Below are positions 15,911-26,714 of a stretch of 64,000 bases of DNA, piece by piece. Source of the DNA: Adiantum capillus-veneris (taxonomy: Eukaryota; Streptophyta; Polypodiopsida; Polypodiales; Pteridaceae). Position numbers and translations under genes: made by a program. The notes beneath the pieces are model-generated. The model did no database searches. It was not told the origin of the DNA and saw only the letters and a program-made list of their open reading frames with translations. Numbering within the stretch: position 1 is the stretch's first letter; the number at the start of each line of letters is the position of its first letter. The stretch lies in assembly GCA_014529385.2 (NCBI GenBank), contig CM043959.1, forward strand, positions 14,073,809-14,137,808, given 5' to 3'.

Positions 15911-16744
15911 GAAACTATGCACTAAAAGCTAGTTCTACATGTTGCACAACATTTTTTTGAATCTGCATTCAAAGAAGCATCTAGAATGGCACATTTGGCT
16001 TTTTCTTTACATGCAACACTATAGAGACAAGACATGAGGACACACAACTGCGACTTCTACTGACACTGCCAACAACTCCTGCACACGAGATCGTTGACAT
16101 TGTCTCGTCATGGGTTGCCCTAGCCTCCTGTGGAACCGAGGCTCTGACGGGATCTCTTCCTGGCAAGAAGATTGATCTGAAGGGAGAAGGAACCGGATCG
16201 GGGCTGCCCTATGATGAACATGAATCGGCTCCTCTCATATGCTTGCACCATGATGGAGGTGCTCTGCATCTGTCAGATCATAGCGCCTCCATGCATGTGC
16301 ACTCACAAGGAGAAAACACTAGGCATGCTGTGGAAAATGCTAGCCTGATCCCTTACTTCCCATGAGGAAAATGTTGGGTTGAGTGCTATCAAAAACGCTG
16401 GGCAGATCTGCCCCTCCAACCCATTGCCCATGCTAGGGCTACCCTCTTGGGGCGGCCTCCTACCTCCAATTCACTGCACACAACTACTCTCTAAAGGTGC
16501 CCATCCCTTGCCTATATACCCGACATATACCAAGTCGGCTAGCCAACAGCCAGCCCTCACGACGTGGGAAACTATAGGAAAATAGGTGTAAAATAGGAAA
16601 AATGGCAATAGAGGCTCTGTGGGCTGTAGGGATAAATACCCCCAGCTTGCAGGAGCCTAAATGGCCATGGAACTGAGCCAAAACCCAAAACCCAAGGCTA
16701 ACCATGGCTAGATACGATCCGTCATGAGAGACACCTCAACTGGC
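15911..16744. other. Unassigned, somewhat GC-richer stretch
   Basis: Open frames of 61-73 codons at 15981-16166, 16379-16585 and 16484-16705 show no motif I know. It may be further LINE debris because it adjoins one. Confidence 0.3.
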
Positions 16745-17199
16745 CGAGCACAGCCACAAAATTGCCCTCGTTCCCTAATCTACTCCTGGGAGATTTCGGA
16801 GCTACCGTCGGATAGGAAAATGAACTCTACCACCTACAACCTACAGTCTACCAACCTACGGTCTACAAGAAACCTGCTGTTTGGCATCTCCCCAGTGTGC
16901 AAAATGAGTTGGTAGGCATTACAAAGGTCTCGGCCAAGCACCTCCTTGTACTCCAAGAAGAAACTCAGAGTCAAACCATCCTCCCCTTGGAAACTACCCC
17001 TCGAGAGTGCCCTGAGGGCCCCTTGTAGCTCCTTAGTCTGGAGGAGGTGCTCAAGCTCCTGCATTTTCCCTTCAAATTGACCCTTAAAAAGAATAAGGTT
17101 CGAAACGAGTTTCTTCTTCAATGTCCACATCTTTCCTTTGTCAATGTCCACATCATGACAACTCTCCATAACATTCTTCTTCTTCAGTGTTGTTATCAA
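16745..17199 (-). pseudogene. LINE fragment, linker before reverse transcriptase
   Basis: The minus-strand peptide ELQGALRALSRGSFQGEDGL, followed by FFLEYKEVLGRDL and ILHTGEMP, fits the segment just before and at the start of L1-type RT (consensus of the family: a ...PG.DG... loop, then an aromatic-rich helix). Continuing past the stop, IFL and SDGSSEIS fit the LIPK-DGS block. It probably belongs to the same LINE family as LINE-1 and LINE-2 below. No RT palm remains. Confidence 0.65.
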
Positions 17200-17797
17200 G
17201 ACACTCGAAGAGCCTCATATATAGGCATATACATTGTGTGGTACATACTGGGTAGATAGAGAATAATAAAGGTCCTTACTATTGCTTGGATATTCTTCAT
17301 TTACATTATACAAACTTAATGAAGGGAAAAACTGATTTCATACAAACCACCAAGGCTCAACTGCAATTTTTAATATGGCACTAGTTAGGTTTGTGGAGTA
17401 CCTTGAGCCATTCTTTTAAAAGCATTTTGAGGAGATGCTAGTTTATCGCAAATGCTCTTTTGATGAGATTCAAAACGGAGTTCATGTCCTTCTGTCTTGC
17501 ATTAGAATTTTGCCTATTTGTTGTAGCCTAGAACATAGCATTTTCTCTCATTTGTGCATTTGAAATTGAACTTGCTATTTCTTAACCAAGTAGGCTTACC
17601 AAAGTTTTGAGTGTCAAACAGATTGCATAAAATGAGTTAATGGCTCCCTTTTGCCAAAAAAAGAAAAAAAGAAAAAAGAAAAAAAAGAGAACAAGCATAA
17701 GAAATGTTAATAATATTAAGATGGCCAACCAAAAAATAAGAAAGTGTATTTTTTGGATATGAAAGAGAGAGAGGGGGGACGATAAAGAAATGAGTGA
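17200..17797. other. Non-coding
   Basis: AT-rich sequence with an A-rich tract near 17655-17690. No gene recognised. Confidence 0.35.
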
Positions 17798-17975
17798 AAA
17801 AGTAAAGAGAATTTTCAATTTCAAGATTTAACAATAAAGAGGAAACAATGATCTGAATATCCACCATTGCCTTCTCTCCAAAGCTAAAAGTAAAGAGAAT
17901 GGTCACGTTAAAGAGGAAATAATAATTTGAAGGTATGCACCTAAACCCATCATTGCCTTATCTCCAAAGCTCTAA
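17798..17975. repeat. Diverged tandem duplication, about 89-bp unit
   Basis: Two adjacent segments share AGTAAAGAGAAT, then AAAGAGGAAA, then ATTGCCTT.TCTCCAAAGCT in the same order (about 17798-17886 and 17887-17975). Confidence 0.6.
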
Positions 17976-18122
17976 GGCCTTTGCCACTGGCAGGCCAAAA
18001 AACAATGAACAAAAAGAAAACAAACGCTACAGGGTCAATTGGGAAGGAGCAAGAGCAAGAAGGGTAGAGGAGAAGATGAAGAAGAAAAAGGAAGGAGAGA
18101 GAGGGAGAGAGGGAGGGTGGAA

Positions 18123-18520
18123 CTACTTCTCTTTGACTCGATAGAAATTTCTCATCAAGATAAGTGTAGGGCGACGCTCTCCCTCTTGCTTGCTTTTGGA
18201 GAGTCCCGAGCTCCTCATTTGCTCAAAGTCCCATGACTCGCTTGGACGACTATGTAGTAAAGTTGATTGATAATCCGACATGGCCTCGAAGTTAAATGGT
18301 GTCACCTTTAAGGCAACCTTGCTGCCATGCAACATCCCTTGAGTGTCTACAATTGGCTCCTGCTCCATAATCCACAGTTCACATGTTTTTTCCTCCCGAT
18401 TCACATACCGTTCCGCTTCCATGACTTGTTCCTGCACAACAGTAGTAGAGCTTAAAACTGAATGAAGTTTGAATGCAATGAACGACTTACGGTATCCTCA
18501 AGTTTGTTGAACTTCTGTTT
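18123..18520 (-). other. Possible host exons with canonical splice signals
   Basis: On the minus strand an open segment from 18431 to the stop at 18123 begins directly after a pyrimidine-rich tract ending TTGTGCAG. About 65 bases upstream is a clean GTAAGT donor (about 18491-18496) preceded by a short open stretch encoding KFNKLEDT. Joining them gives one frame reading into EQVMEAERYVNREEKTCELW. I do not recognise the protein. The splice signals and hydrophilic composition are the only support, so it may be chance or a pseudogene. Confidence 0.3.
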
Positions 18521-19150
18521 TCACACAATAAATGAGAGGGAACACGAAGAGAAGAATTTTTTTTGTAAGTATTTTCTTTATTTTCTTAAACTGAAAAACT
18601 TGATTTGGTTATAATAGATTGTGATTCTTTCTTTGAAGTGATAGGAAGGAGATGGGCTGAATGATGAGCGAGGGTATGTCAATATTAATTCTTACATTTT
18701 GAAATTGTAATGCAGTTATTTTGTGTTATGCTTCCGTCACACGGCAACAAGCTTTCAACTATAATATTAACAATGGTAAGGACAGGTCTTGTGAAATTTA
18801 ACTTTGCAAGAAAAATCCAAGAGACTATCATCAACTTTGTATATGAATCTTCCCAATTGAAAAATTATATAATAGGACATGTGTTCTTGTGTTTATGGAA
18901 CCATGATTGATTAGACATACTTCTATCCCTAGGTGGGAAAATATGAATGGCCATTGACATGCTTGAAAAGCATGAAGGACTATATCTTCTTACCTTCTTG
19001 GAAGAGAGTGCTAGATCGACACAAGTGTATGGAACGAATCTACCTTAGGCGCACACAGTAAAACATGCATGACGACTTGCATTGAGTGCTATTAGGTATT
19101 TTACTCAAAAAGAGCTTTCATTTGATTCCCATATTGATGTTTTTGTTATC
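18521..19150. other. AT-rich non-coding
   Basis: No recognised gene; small open frames only. Confidence 0.35.
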
Positions 19151-19163
19151 ACTTTTCCGTCGA

Positions 19164-19390
19164 TTCTAGTATGTTCTAGAAGCTTCTAGTCAAGGGCTAG
19201 AATAAAAATAAACAAGTGTCGAGACACTTGTTACATGTGTAAGGACACTTGCCAAAGTCAAAAGATAATTCACTTTTTTTCCCTTTTCACAAAAGGCAAG
19301 ACACCTGTGCCAAGGCATTTGACACTTGTAAGGACACTTGTCAAAGATAATTTATCTTCTTAGACAAGTGGCAAGACACTTGTGGTAATG
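19164..19390 (+). promoter_or_regulatory. Heat-shock-element-like motif beside CACTTGT palindromes
   Basis: Seen: TTCTAGAAGCTTC at 19174-19186 matches the heat-shock element pattern TTCnnGAAnnTTC, and another TTC lies in 10-base phase at 19164. From 19209 a cluster of ACACTTGT and its complement follows, including the perfect palindrome ACAAGTGTC-GA-GACACTTGT (about 19214-19233). An ATAAAAACAACCCC box near 19429 could serve as a TATA element. Inference: a stress-responsive promoter or LTR. No downstream gene is identified. Confidence 0.35.
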
Positions 19391-19962
19391 CTCCCACATA
19401 ACCTCCTTTTTCAAGAGCAAGTTCATTGATAAAAACAACCCCTTTTCCCTCATTTTAGAGATCGCCTCATTGCTGAAATTACTCTCTAAAGCTCAACCAA
19501 GAAGCCTCTGCACCACCACATGCTACCTCTCTCTTTCCCTTTAGCTCTACATGCTACCTCTCTTTCTCATTCGAGCTTATGTGAAGACATTCGAGCAGGT
19601 GTTGTTGAAGTGATTGCATGAAGGAGAACACAAGGTGATTCCATGCTGAATTTTCAGTCTATACACTTGAAATTATGGAGGAATGAACATATTCCTGTGA
19701 AGGGGCCCGGCTGTTCCGGATCAAGGCCGTGTCACTCTCTACCTTCTCTCTCTATCTCTCTAATCTGTCTCTCTCAATCTTTCAAGTTATCCATATCTCT
19801 AGGTATCTATTATGCTAGATCTCTACATATATATGTCCCTCTCTAGGTATCTATTATGCTAGATCTCTACATATATATGTCCCTCTCTCTCAAGCTCTAA
19901 CCGAAGATTGGTATTTATCCTTTGTGCAAAGTGTTAATTGGCAGTAATAAGCCTCTATGATC

Positions 19963-20684
19963 TTTTTTTTTTTTTTGGGAAAAGTCAGGGCTGTATATTA
20001 CTGAGTACAATATAATCCCCAGCGGATGCCAAAATAGCCTATCATGTGGGGTGTACAAGCTGAATGTAAGGATGAGAGCCACTATAGTGACAACTCGACT
20101 AGAACAATCTCATGGTGGTTGGTGTGATGAGTGGAGGAGAAACCACCGAGGGGGGGCATAATGCCATGTAATCTGGCCACCTGTAAGTGTGAAGAAGAGT
20201 GGGGATCGCGCCCAACGCCGAAGGAAGGCAAATCGACGAGCCTCGGCTGCTCGAGATGTACTTGAGGAAGAATCTCACTGCCAAATCAGGGTGTGAATGA
20301 TGTCTAGCCAAATGGCAGTGAGGGTATCCTGAAGGAGCTGTGGAGCCGCACTGAGAATGTGAAGACAACGAGCTCTCCAAACATTCCATAGTGTAATGCT
20401 AGTGATGACTGAAAAAACTTCATCACGTGTCTGAGGATCCCCCTGCCAAGCAATCTGTGGTAACATAGCCCAAGTCCCTTGCCGATAACCAGTCGAGGTA
20501 AGCATAAGAGCTGGATCTGTGTCTGAGCCCTCGTAGAAAAGATGCGGTCCGGGCATCGGCATCAACCATGAGATAGATCCCCAAGTGAGAAATCCATGCT
20601 TGAACACCCGCGCTGCTAAGTAAAAAGCAAACTGCTAGCCACACTACATGAGAAGTTGAGCATGACCAAAGACAGTGTGCAGGT
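19963..20684 (-). mobile_element. LINE-4, 5'-truncated L1-type insertion with target duplication
   Basis: Seen: an exact 12-bp direct repeat GCCTCTATGATC flanks the element (19951-19962 and 20685-20696). A T-run (poly-A of the minus strand) begins at the left junction. The minus-strand peptide ITLWNVWRARCLHILSAAPQ, then AIWLDIIHTLIWQ, parallels the C-terminus of LINE-1 (LTLWFIWRARCFRIF, LWLELIHTL). Only the tail of ORF2 is present, as expected from 5' truncation during target-primed reverse transcription. Confidence 0.85.
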
Positions 20685-20696
20685 GCCTCTATGATC

Positions 20697-22540
20697 TATC
20701 TGATCAAGGACGAGTTTTCGAGACCTCCATGATCTATTTGCTCAGTCTTCAACTCAAGATCTCTTACTGAAGAGGGAAATGGAATAACAAATTTGAGAGA
20801 GAGAGAGAAGAGAAGAAGAAGAAGAAGAAGAAGAAGAAGAGAGTTTTAACGTCTACGAAAGGCCATGTTGACCTATGAGACACATTACATACAATAATGC
20901 CCATGCCATGTAGATTTGTGCATGAACTTAAAAAAAAAAAAGAATTCTAGTAGATAAAAGCATAGAACAAAATTGGACAATGGGGCATCTACAAATGTGA
21001 TATCCTCGACGGATGCTTTGTATATAGGGGTTTCGAAAATGCATCTTAACCCTAGCATGCTCTATGTATGCAAAATATGCTTTCTATTATAAAAAACTAC
21101 TCCCCAACTTAGGATATGCTAGGATTAACGATAAATATATGGGAGAGGGAGAGGGAGAGGGTGAGATTGGCGCTCTGAGTAGAGTTGAGGAGTCGTCCAA
21201 CGATCCCTCTTGGTCTCTCCTGTCTCTCTTATAGCATGATTGTGTTGTAGGTCTGCATCCTTTTTTGGGGTGTACATCATCAAGAATGGTATACTTGATG
21301 TGGATGATTTGGAGGCACAACCTAGGGGTTTCACAATCTCTTGGCTTTTGTGAGCTGCTCTACAGGAGGTTTTTACAACAAATGCTTTATAATAATTAGA
21401 TACACAACATTGGACTTGGTGGTTTTCACTACATCGCCTATGGTGGACAAAGCTTTGGTAGATTTGTGAAGACTCCATGACAATCCAGATAGCTACATTT
21501 CACCGCTTGACGAGCCCTATGCATTGGCACAATTGAATTTTTCTTCTGATAACTAAATAAAATTAGGGTTTTCAATAGCAAATTAGGGCTTTTGCAAAAA
21601 ATTTCAGCATGTGTAAAATTGATGTTTTTTAAAGCTCTTATTATTTGTGTGGAGATAGCAGGTAATAGGAGTGAGAAACATGCATGTGAAAGCATTTGGA
21701 AGCGACATCGGCTAAGCAATCAGTTTGATATTTTTTCAATTATTGACGATAAGAACCATGAATTTTGTTTTGTTTTATGAAATTTGAATGAATTCAAGAC
21801 AAATGATGATTATGATTATGATGATCTTGAGTGTGCAATCGACATCCAAGCATAATCCAACGTCCTTTTATAGGCATTCACTATTTGACTGGCCATATGA
21901 CATATTTTCGGATGCACACGAGGTGTCTGAGGCTAGCTTATCTGGTTTATGCACATGGTCATCATTGCACAAGAATGCATGACTGAATGATCACTCGTCT
22001 GATTTTAATTGTTTAAATGTTAAAAGTGTGGATATTTTTTAAAATTAATTTCCTTCTTTGCTATATACTACAATCGAGGACAATTGCTTTCATTTTAAAA
22101 GGCGGTATGTGATGGGTTTTAGGGTTGGGTTTTTGTGTCGAGGTCATAGATACATTTGATCACTGCGTTCATTTGGCCGATCACAGACTCTCTTTCCCTA
22201 GAAAGGTGGTCCATGCCAATCTCATTGTCAGAGCCGGAATCCGCTATGCCGTCTCCTCTTTTATGTCTTGTACTTGCATCTGTAAGCATCCGTGTTGTAG
22301 TTATGGAATGAGAGATATTTCTGGATTCTCGAAATGACCCTCAAATTTTGAACTAACTTGATTGAGTTTTGCAGATTCCAATCGAGGGGCCTAGAGTCTA
22401 AACCCTAGCAGAAGAAGACTTACCAACTTACTGAAGCCGGCCGAGGGACCTAAAACCTAAAGTGGGTTAGGAATTAAAATCCTAACTGTAGGAGGCTACA
22501 ATGTCGCAGGCTGGACAAACAGTTAGTTGCAATTGTGGGC
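20697..22540. other. Non-coding region with a (GAA)n microsatellite
   Basis: Includes a GA/GAA run at 20803-20841. A 117-codon minus frame (21125-21478) and a 70-codon plus frame (22125-22337) have no motif I recognise. Confidence 0.35.
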
Positions 22541-22886
22541 TGGTACCAAACGTACTGTACGTGGTGTATATGTACGTACTGTACGTTGTTCCGTACAGGA
22601 AAAATTTTTATGTATGTAAAAACACGTACTCTTGTAAAAAAGCCGCGAAGTACTAAATTTTCTAGGACATTTCCAATAAAAAACAAGAGAGAAGCCGACA
22701 ACTTATAGAGACATTCAAAGACATGTTTTACAAGACAACCACATACTGTGTAACTACTGCAAGAGACCTAGAATTTTTTTTAAAAACAGCATCACACGGA
22801 CCCAAAAAAAAAAAAAAAACACCATACAGATTGTTCCGTACGGAACGTCCGCACAGTACGGAACCGAGCCGTACGTATGTGTTGAT
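22541..22886. mobile_element. Candidate MITE with GTAC-rich ends
   Basis: Both ends (22545-22597 and 22831-22884) are dense in CGTACTGTACG, CCGTACGG and TTGTTCCGTAC, in direct and inverted copies, around an AT-rich core of about 230 bp. The termini approximately match as CAAACGTAC and GTACGTATGTGTTG, but no clean target duplication was found, so the call is tentative. It abuts the B1 LTR. Confidence 0.4.
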
Positions 22887-22906
22887 CCAACCTTGAGTTG
22901 GGCTGG

Positions 22907-23458
22907 TGTGAGTCCACACTGAACGAACTTTTGCCTGGGCAGTGACACGTGCTAGACATACGGGAGGCGTTCTATCGGACACGGAGCCAGACCATCACGA
23001 CCACAATTTTGAGACAGTCTTAGCTAGATTAGATATTTGTGAGCCATTGGTGGCTCTTATGGTTGTATATATTCATAGCCGTTTGGGGTTGTGGATCATC
23101 CACTTTGTATGGTTTAGCGTCTAGTCTCGAGTCCTGAGTCTAGAGTTCTGCATGCCACGGACACTCTCCCTGCACATTGGAGCCTCGACACCCTCATTGT
23201 ACCTTGAGTCCTGAGCTTGGAGCTGTGTGTGTTGCCAGCCAGAGTTGTATGGTTCTTTGAGCTTGTCGAGTTCCATTGAGTTGAGTATGCAGTTGTGTTT
23301 TGAGTCGTATCGTGTCTCGAGTCATATTCCACTTCTGTGTGTTTGAGTCATGTTCCTGTGTGATGTTTCTTCTGTTGGAGTGAGGTTTCATGCATACTGC
23401 ACTGAGGAGCACCCACTCTAGAGAGCACGACACCTTTTCCTTGCTACAGGTGCTCTCA
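22907..23458 (+). repeat. 5' LTR of gypsy B1
   Basis: Begins TGTGAGTCC and ends GCTCTCA. The boundary follows the homology with the B2 LTR (42293 to about 42821, inverted), which shares GGGCAGTGACA, GAGCCATTRGTGGCTCTT and the terminal CAGGTGCTCTCATTTTTGGC block. LTR start approximate. Confidence 0.7.
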
Positions 23459-23462
23459 TTTT

Positions 23463-23480
23463 TGGCACGCCGGTTGGACC
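23463..23480 (+). other. Primer-binding-site candidate of gypsy B1
   Basis: TGGCACGCCGGTTGGACC lies just after the LTR end. B2 carries TGGCATGCCCGGTGGGACC at the same place. The matching tRNA cannot be named with confidence from the sequence alone. Confidence 0.5.
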
Positions 23481-23579
23481 TCAATTGAAGTCTCACCCTG
23501 TTGCACCTGCAGGTCGAGGAGCTAGCTGATTAAGATTAGCTTCTTGTCTATGTTTAGATTAAGTTCTCGTCTATATTGG

Positions 23580-23770
23580 TATGAGATCTCATGTCTAATT
23601 TGGTCTCGTCAAGCTTCCCTCGACCAGCTTGGTCTAGTCTCTGGTTCTGGTCTAGTTGTCTCTCGTCCAGGGTCTAGTCACTTGTCCTGGCCTAGCTATC
23701 TCTCGTCCAGGTCTAGCGAGGTCTCGTCCAGGTCTAGCCAAGTCTCGTCCAGGTTTGGGGGAGCCTAGTC
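23580..23770 (+). repeat. Leader minisatellite of gypsy B1
   Basis: Repeats of TCTCGTCCAGGTCTAG with variants. The corresponding part of B2 (about 42000-42160, minus) has a differently arranged set of the same motif, so the array varies between copies. Confidence 0.75.
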
Positions 23771-24315
23771 GAGTGTTCAGTCAGTCCATGCCCCGAAGCT
23801 TGGGTGGAGGACTCTTGGTTCCTGTATGACACATACAAGGCAGTCAAAGGAGCGACAAAGTCCACTACTAAGTCCTCTTAAGTTCTATCACAGAAAGCGT
23901 CAACCATTTGTGCCAAGTAGAAGTCCACCAGCCCCATTACCCTTACCCTCTTCAACCAATCCACCTCCCCGCTCACCGTTCTCTAGCAAAGTGCTCGACT
24001 AGTGTATTACAGCAAGCCCTTGAGCACCACCAGGCTCCTGCACAAACGGCCATGGAGGAGCTCACAAGTGTCCTGGCTAAGGTAAATATAAAGTTTCCAA
24101 CTTTCAGGGGGCCCTCTCCACAGAGGATGCAGATGACCATGCTAGGAGATTTATCTCCCTCTACAGGGGTCGTGGGTTCAACAGAGAAGACGCTTACCTA
24201 GTGCTCTTCCAATCAACATTGGATGGCTTAGCCGATAAATGGTATAGTCAGTTTGCTGATAACCATTTTGCGAATTGGGCTACATTAAGACGGGAGTTCA
24301 GTGAAGCCTTTAGAC

Positions 24316-24540
24316 CATAGTTACCCGGAACGCGGAACGGGAACGGCAACGGGATCCCCGCAGAACGGGGGAACGGCTAGGGGTCCGGAACGGGAACGTC
24401 GCGGAACGGGAGGTATAAAAAACACCCAAATAGTGCAATTTTTAGCTCCTTGTGTTTAAATACAAGGAGTATTAGAGTGCTTTGACTCTAATACTCACAA
24501 AAAACTCGTTTTGAAGACCATTCAACCTTGCTATGACTAG

Positions 24541-24585
<45 letters not shown>

Positions 24586-25007
24586 TTTGAGAGAGTGGGA
24601 GGGAGAGGAAGAGAGCTTGAAGGCTTGAAGCCTTGAGCCTTGAGAGAGTGAGTCTTGAGAGGGAGAGATCTTGAGAGTGAGAGGGAGAGAGCTTGAGCCT
24701 TGAGGATTAGCTTGTGAAGAGAAAGGGGGAGGGGGGTGCATTTTATGAGTCCTTGAGGCCTTGCACCTTTCAAAAGAAGCCCAAACATTTACTTCAATTT
24801 TTTCAATTTTTGCCAAATTTGTTTGTAGCCGTTGGCCGTTCCAGGGGCATTCCGGAACGGTCCGGGGGCGTTTCGGAACGTTCCGGAACGGCCGTTCCGG
24901 TTTGCATTGGCCACCCGGAACGTCAGACAATCCGGGACGTTCCGGAACGTTCGGGAAGGGAACTGCCCCCCGGAACGGGGGCTAGGGGGCGTTCCTCGGT
25001 AACTATG
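24316..25007 (+). mobile_element. hAT-type MITE, copy 1 (692 bp)
   Basis: Seen: terminal inverted repeats CATAGTTACC (24316-24325) and GGTAACTATG (24998-25007), flanked by the exact 8-bp duplication CTTTAGAC (24308-24315 and 25008-25015). Subterminal zones of about 100 bp at the left and 180 bp at the right are packed with GGAACG/CGTTCC, including palindromes such as GGAACGTTCC. The core is AT-rich with a GA microsatellite (24545-24578). No transposase. Copies B2 and B3 of the host element lack the insertion at this site. Known: 8-bp duplications are typical of hAT transposons. Confidence 0.93.
24545..24578 (+). repeat. (GA)17 microsatellite inside MITE copy 1
   Basis: Occupies the same place as the TC tract in MITE copy 2, so it belongs to the element and its length varies between copies. 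Confidence 0.9.
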
Positions 25008-26013
25008 CTTTAGACCAGGGGACTCTCAAGAAAAAGTTCTAGATGAGCTGGCCAACCTAATGCTCCAGCCTAATGAGACTTTTACAGAACTCATGACCAA
25101 AACAAAGTCTCTGCTCGCTAAGCTTCCCCAACAACCATGCGAATTTATGGTGAAGAAAAATGGGTAGAGAAGGTTCTTTCTAAGTCTTCTCAACAAAAAC
25201 TCAGAGAAAGTCTCCCACCTGAAGCCACTCTCGAGGAGTTTGTTGCTGCTGCTACTAGGATAGAGGGGGCAAAAAGGCTGTTCAGCGACTCTCCTCAGGT
25301 AGAGTCTGGCTCTGTACTCTTGGAAAGTCCATCTGACCCCTTAACTTCTTTACGTAGGGCACGAGAAGCCTTAAAGCTACAACGGGCTCTTTAAGAAGAG
25401 AGGTCCTTCTCGCTTAGACAGGAGAAGCCTCCACATCATGAGGCGCTGAAACAGATCAAGCGCGAGTTAGACGACATTAGGTCTCAACAGGAGACTAAAG
25501 CTCTGGTCTAGTGTAGCTCATGCCACTCTCAAGGGCACCGTGCACCTGAATGTCCCCTTCGAGTTTATTGCCATTTCTGTGAAAAGGCGGGACATGAGGA
25601 TAAGGATTGCTACTACCTCAAAGGATTGCGACAAATACAACAAAGTCTTGGTCCTACTCTTCAACGAGGGCTAGCACCTGCATCCAACATGCTTCTCCCT
25701 ATGGTCATCCAAACAACATGCCACCATTGTTAAATACCCCTCCTATGCAAATGCAAGGTATGACAAGCACTTTTTCACCTCACAATTTTTATCATGCCAA
25801 TGCTCCCTCAACTCCTCAGAGCTTCTACACCTCAGCTTCCACCTCTTTGCAGTAGGAGGAGAGACCACCTCGTCCCCCGTTTCGTCCATCAAATTTACCC
25901 ATTTTATGCTATAGATGCGGAGAATATGGACATTATCAAAGTAAGTGCCCTTTACCCAAAGGGTCCCCTCCTTGCCGTCACTGCCCCGAGGCAAAGGACC
26001 ACTACAGTAAGGA

Positions 26014-26699
26014 TTGTCCCAAGCAAAGCGCATCCACGTCTTCAAGCCCAAGTCAAAAGTAACAAAACTTCACATTTTCAAATCTCAACCTGATAGCAGT
26101 AAGCGTTATCCCTCAGCTGTCCCGGCTACTCATGTGGTTCCCCCCAAGGATAGGCCACAGCAAGTGGAGGAGCCTGTTGGCGTCCTCACTCGGGCGCAAA
26201 GAGAAGCTTTTGGTCTCAGCATTCCAAAAGGTCCATTTCGTCCATCTCCACTTTCCCCTCCTAGTATACTTGACCCAACTGATGAGCAATTCATTAGTGC
26301 TAAAGGCCGCCCTCCCTCCATGCAAACTGATATTAGTGGGGCCTTTTTGGAAGCAATGGCTGATTTACAACACTTTCCCCTCCACTTTCCCCTCCTAGTA
26401 CACCTGACCCAACTGATGAGCAATTCACTAGTGCTAAAGGCCGCTCTCCCTCCATGCAAACTGATATTGATGGGGCCTTTTTGGAAACAGTGGCTAATTT
26501 ACAACAGATCAAAATACTAGAGGAAGCCCATATCAAAAACACCAAGCCGATAGCAGAAGCCATCTTGAAGAACACCTTTCAGCAAGTGTCACTTTATGAC
26601 ATGGTCCGCCTCGATGCAAATCTAAGAATTGACACCCTTACAGTCATTCAGTCTATGTACCCAGGTGCACAACCTAGTGGCGGGCACCTCCCTGTTTAG
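26014..26699 (+). pseudogene. Gypsy B1 gag-pol linker with frame-breaking duplication
   Basis: The peptide VEEPVGVLTRAQREAFGL is shared with B3 (VEEPIGVLTRAQ). A 134-bp tandem duplication (about 26237-26370 and 26371-26504) repeats the segment encoding DPTDEQF and MQTDI. Because 134 is not a multiple of 3, translation resumes in another frame at 26454 (MQTDIDGAFLETVANLQQIK) through ILKNTFQQVSLYDM. B3 has one copy. No enzymatic domain recognised. Confidence 0.75.
26237..26504 (+). repeat. Tandem duplication, 134-bp unit
   Basis: Both units contain CTCCACTTTCCCCTCCTAGT (at 26246 and 26380) and the run to GGGGCCTTTTTGGAA. They differ at only a few positions. Confidence 0.9.
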
Positions 26700-26714
26700 C
26701 CCTCAGAGTCCTAC

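Larger units (their letters stand above)
23900..25860 (+). pseudogene. Gypsy B1 gag, split by a MITE
   Basis: Capsid-like region on either side of the MITE (24316-25007), then VKKN and WVEKVLSKSSQQKLRESL. The zinc knuckles are CSSCHSQGHRAPECP (about 25510-25560) and CHFCEKAGHEDKDC (about 25567-25610), both CX2CX4HX4C. Stops at about 25393 and 25508 and frameshifts break the frame. Paralogues B2 and B3 show the same order without the MITE. A further cysteine-rich segment, CYRCGEYGHYQSKCP, lies at about 25908-25955. Live Gag would package the element RNA in particles. Confidence 0.85.

Noticed and set aside
24472-24930. 152-codon minus-strand frame in MITE copy 1, partly shared with copy 2
   Set aside because: It crosses the GA microsatellite and subterminal arrays, and the frame breaks in copy 2. 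The similarity is due to DNA homology of the element, not protein selection.
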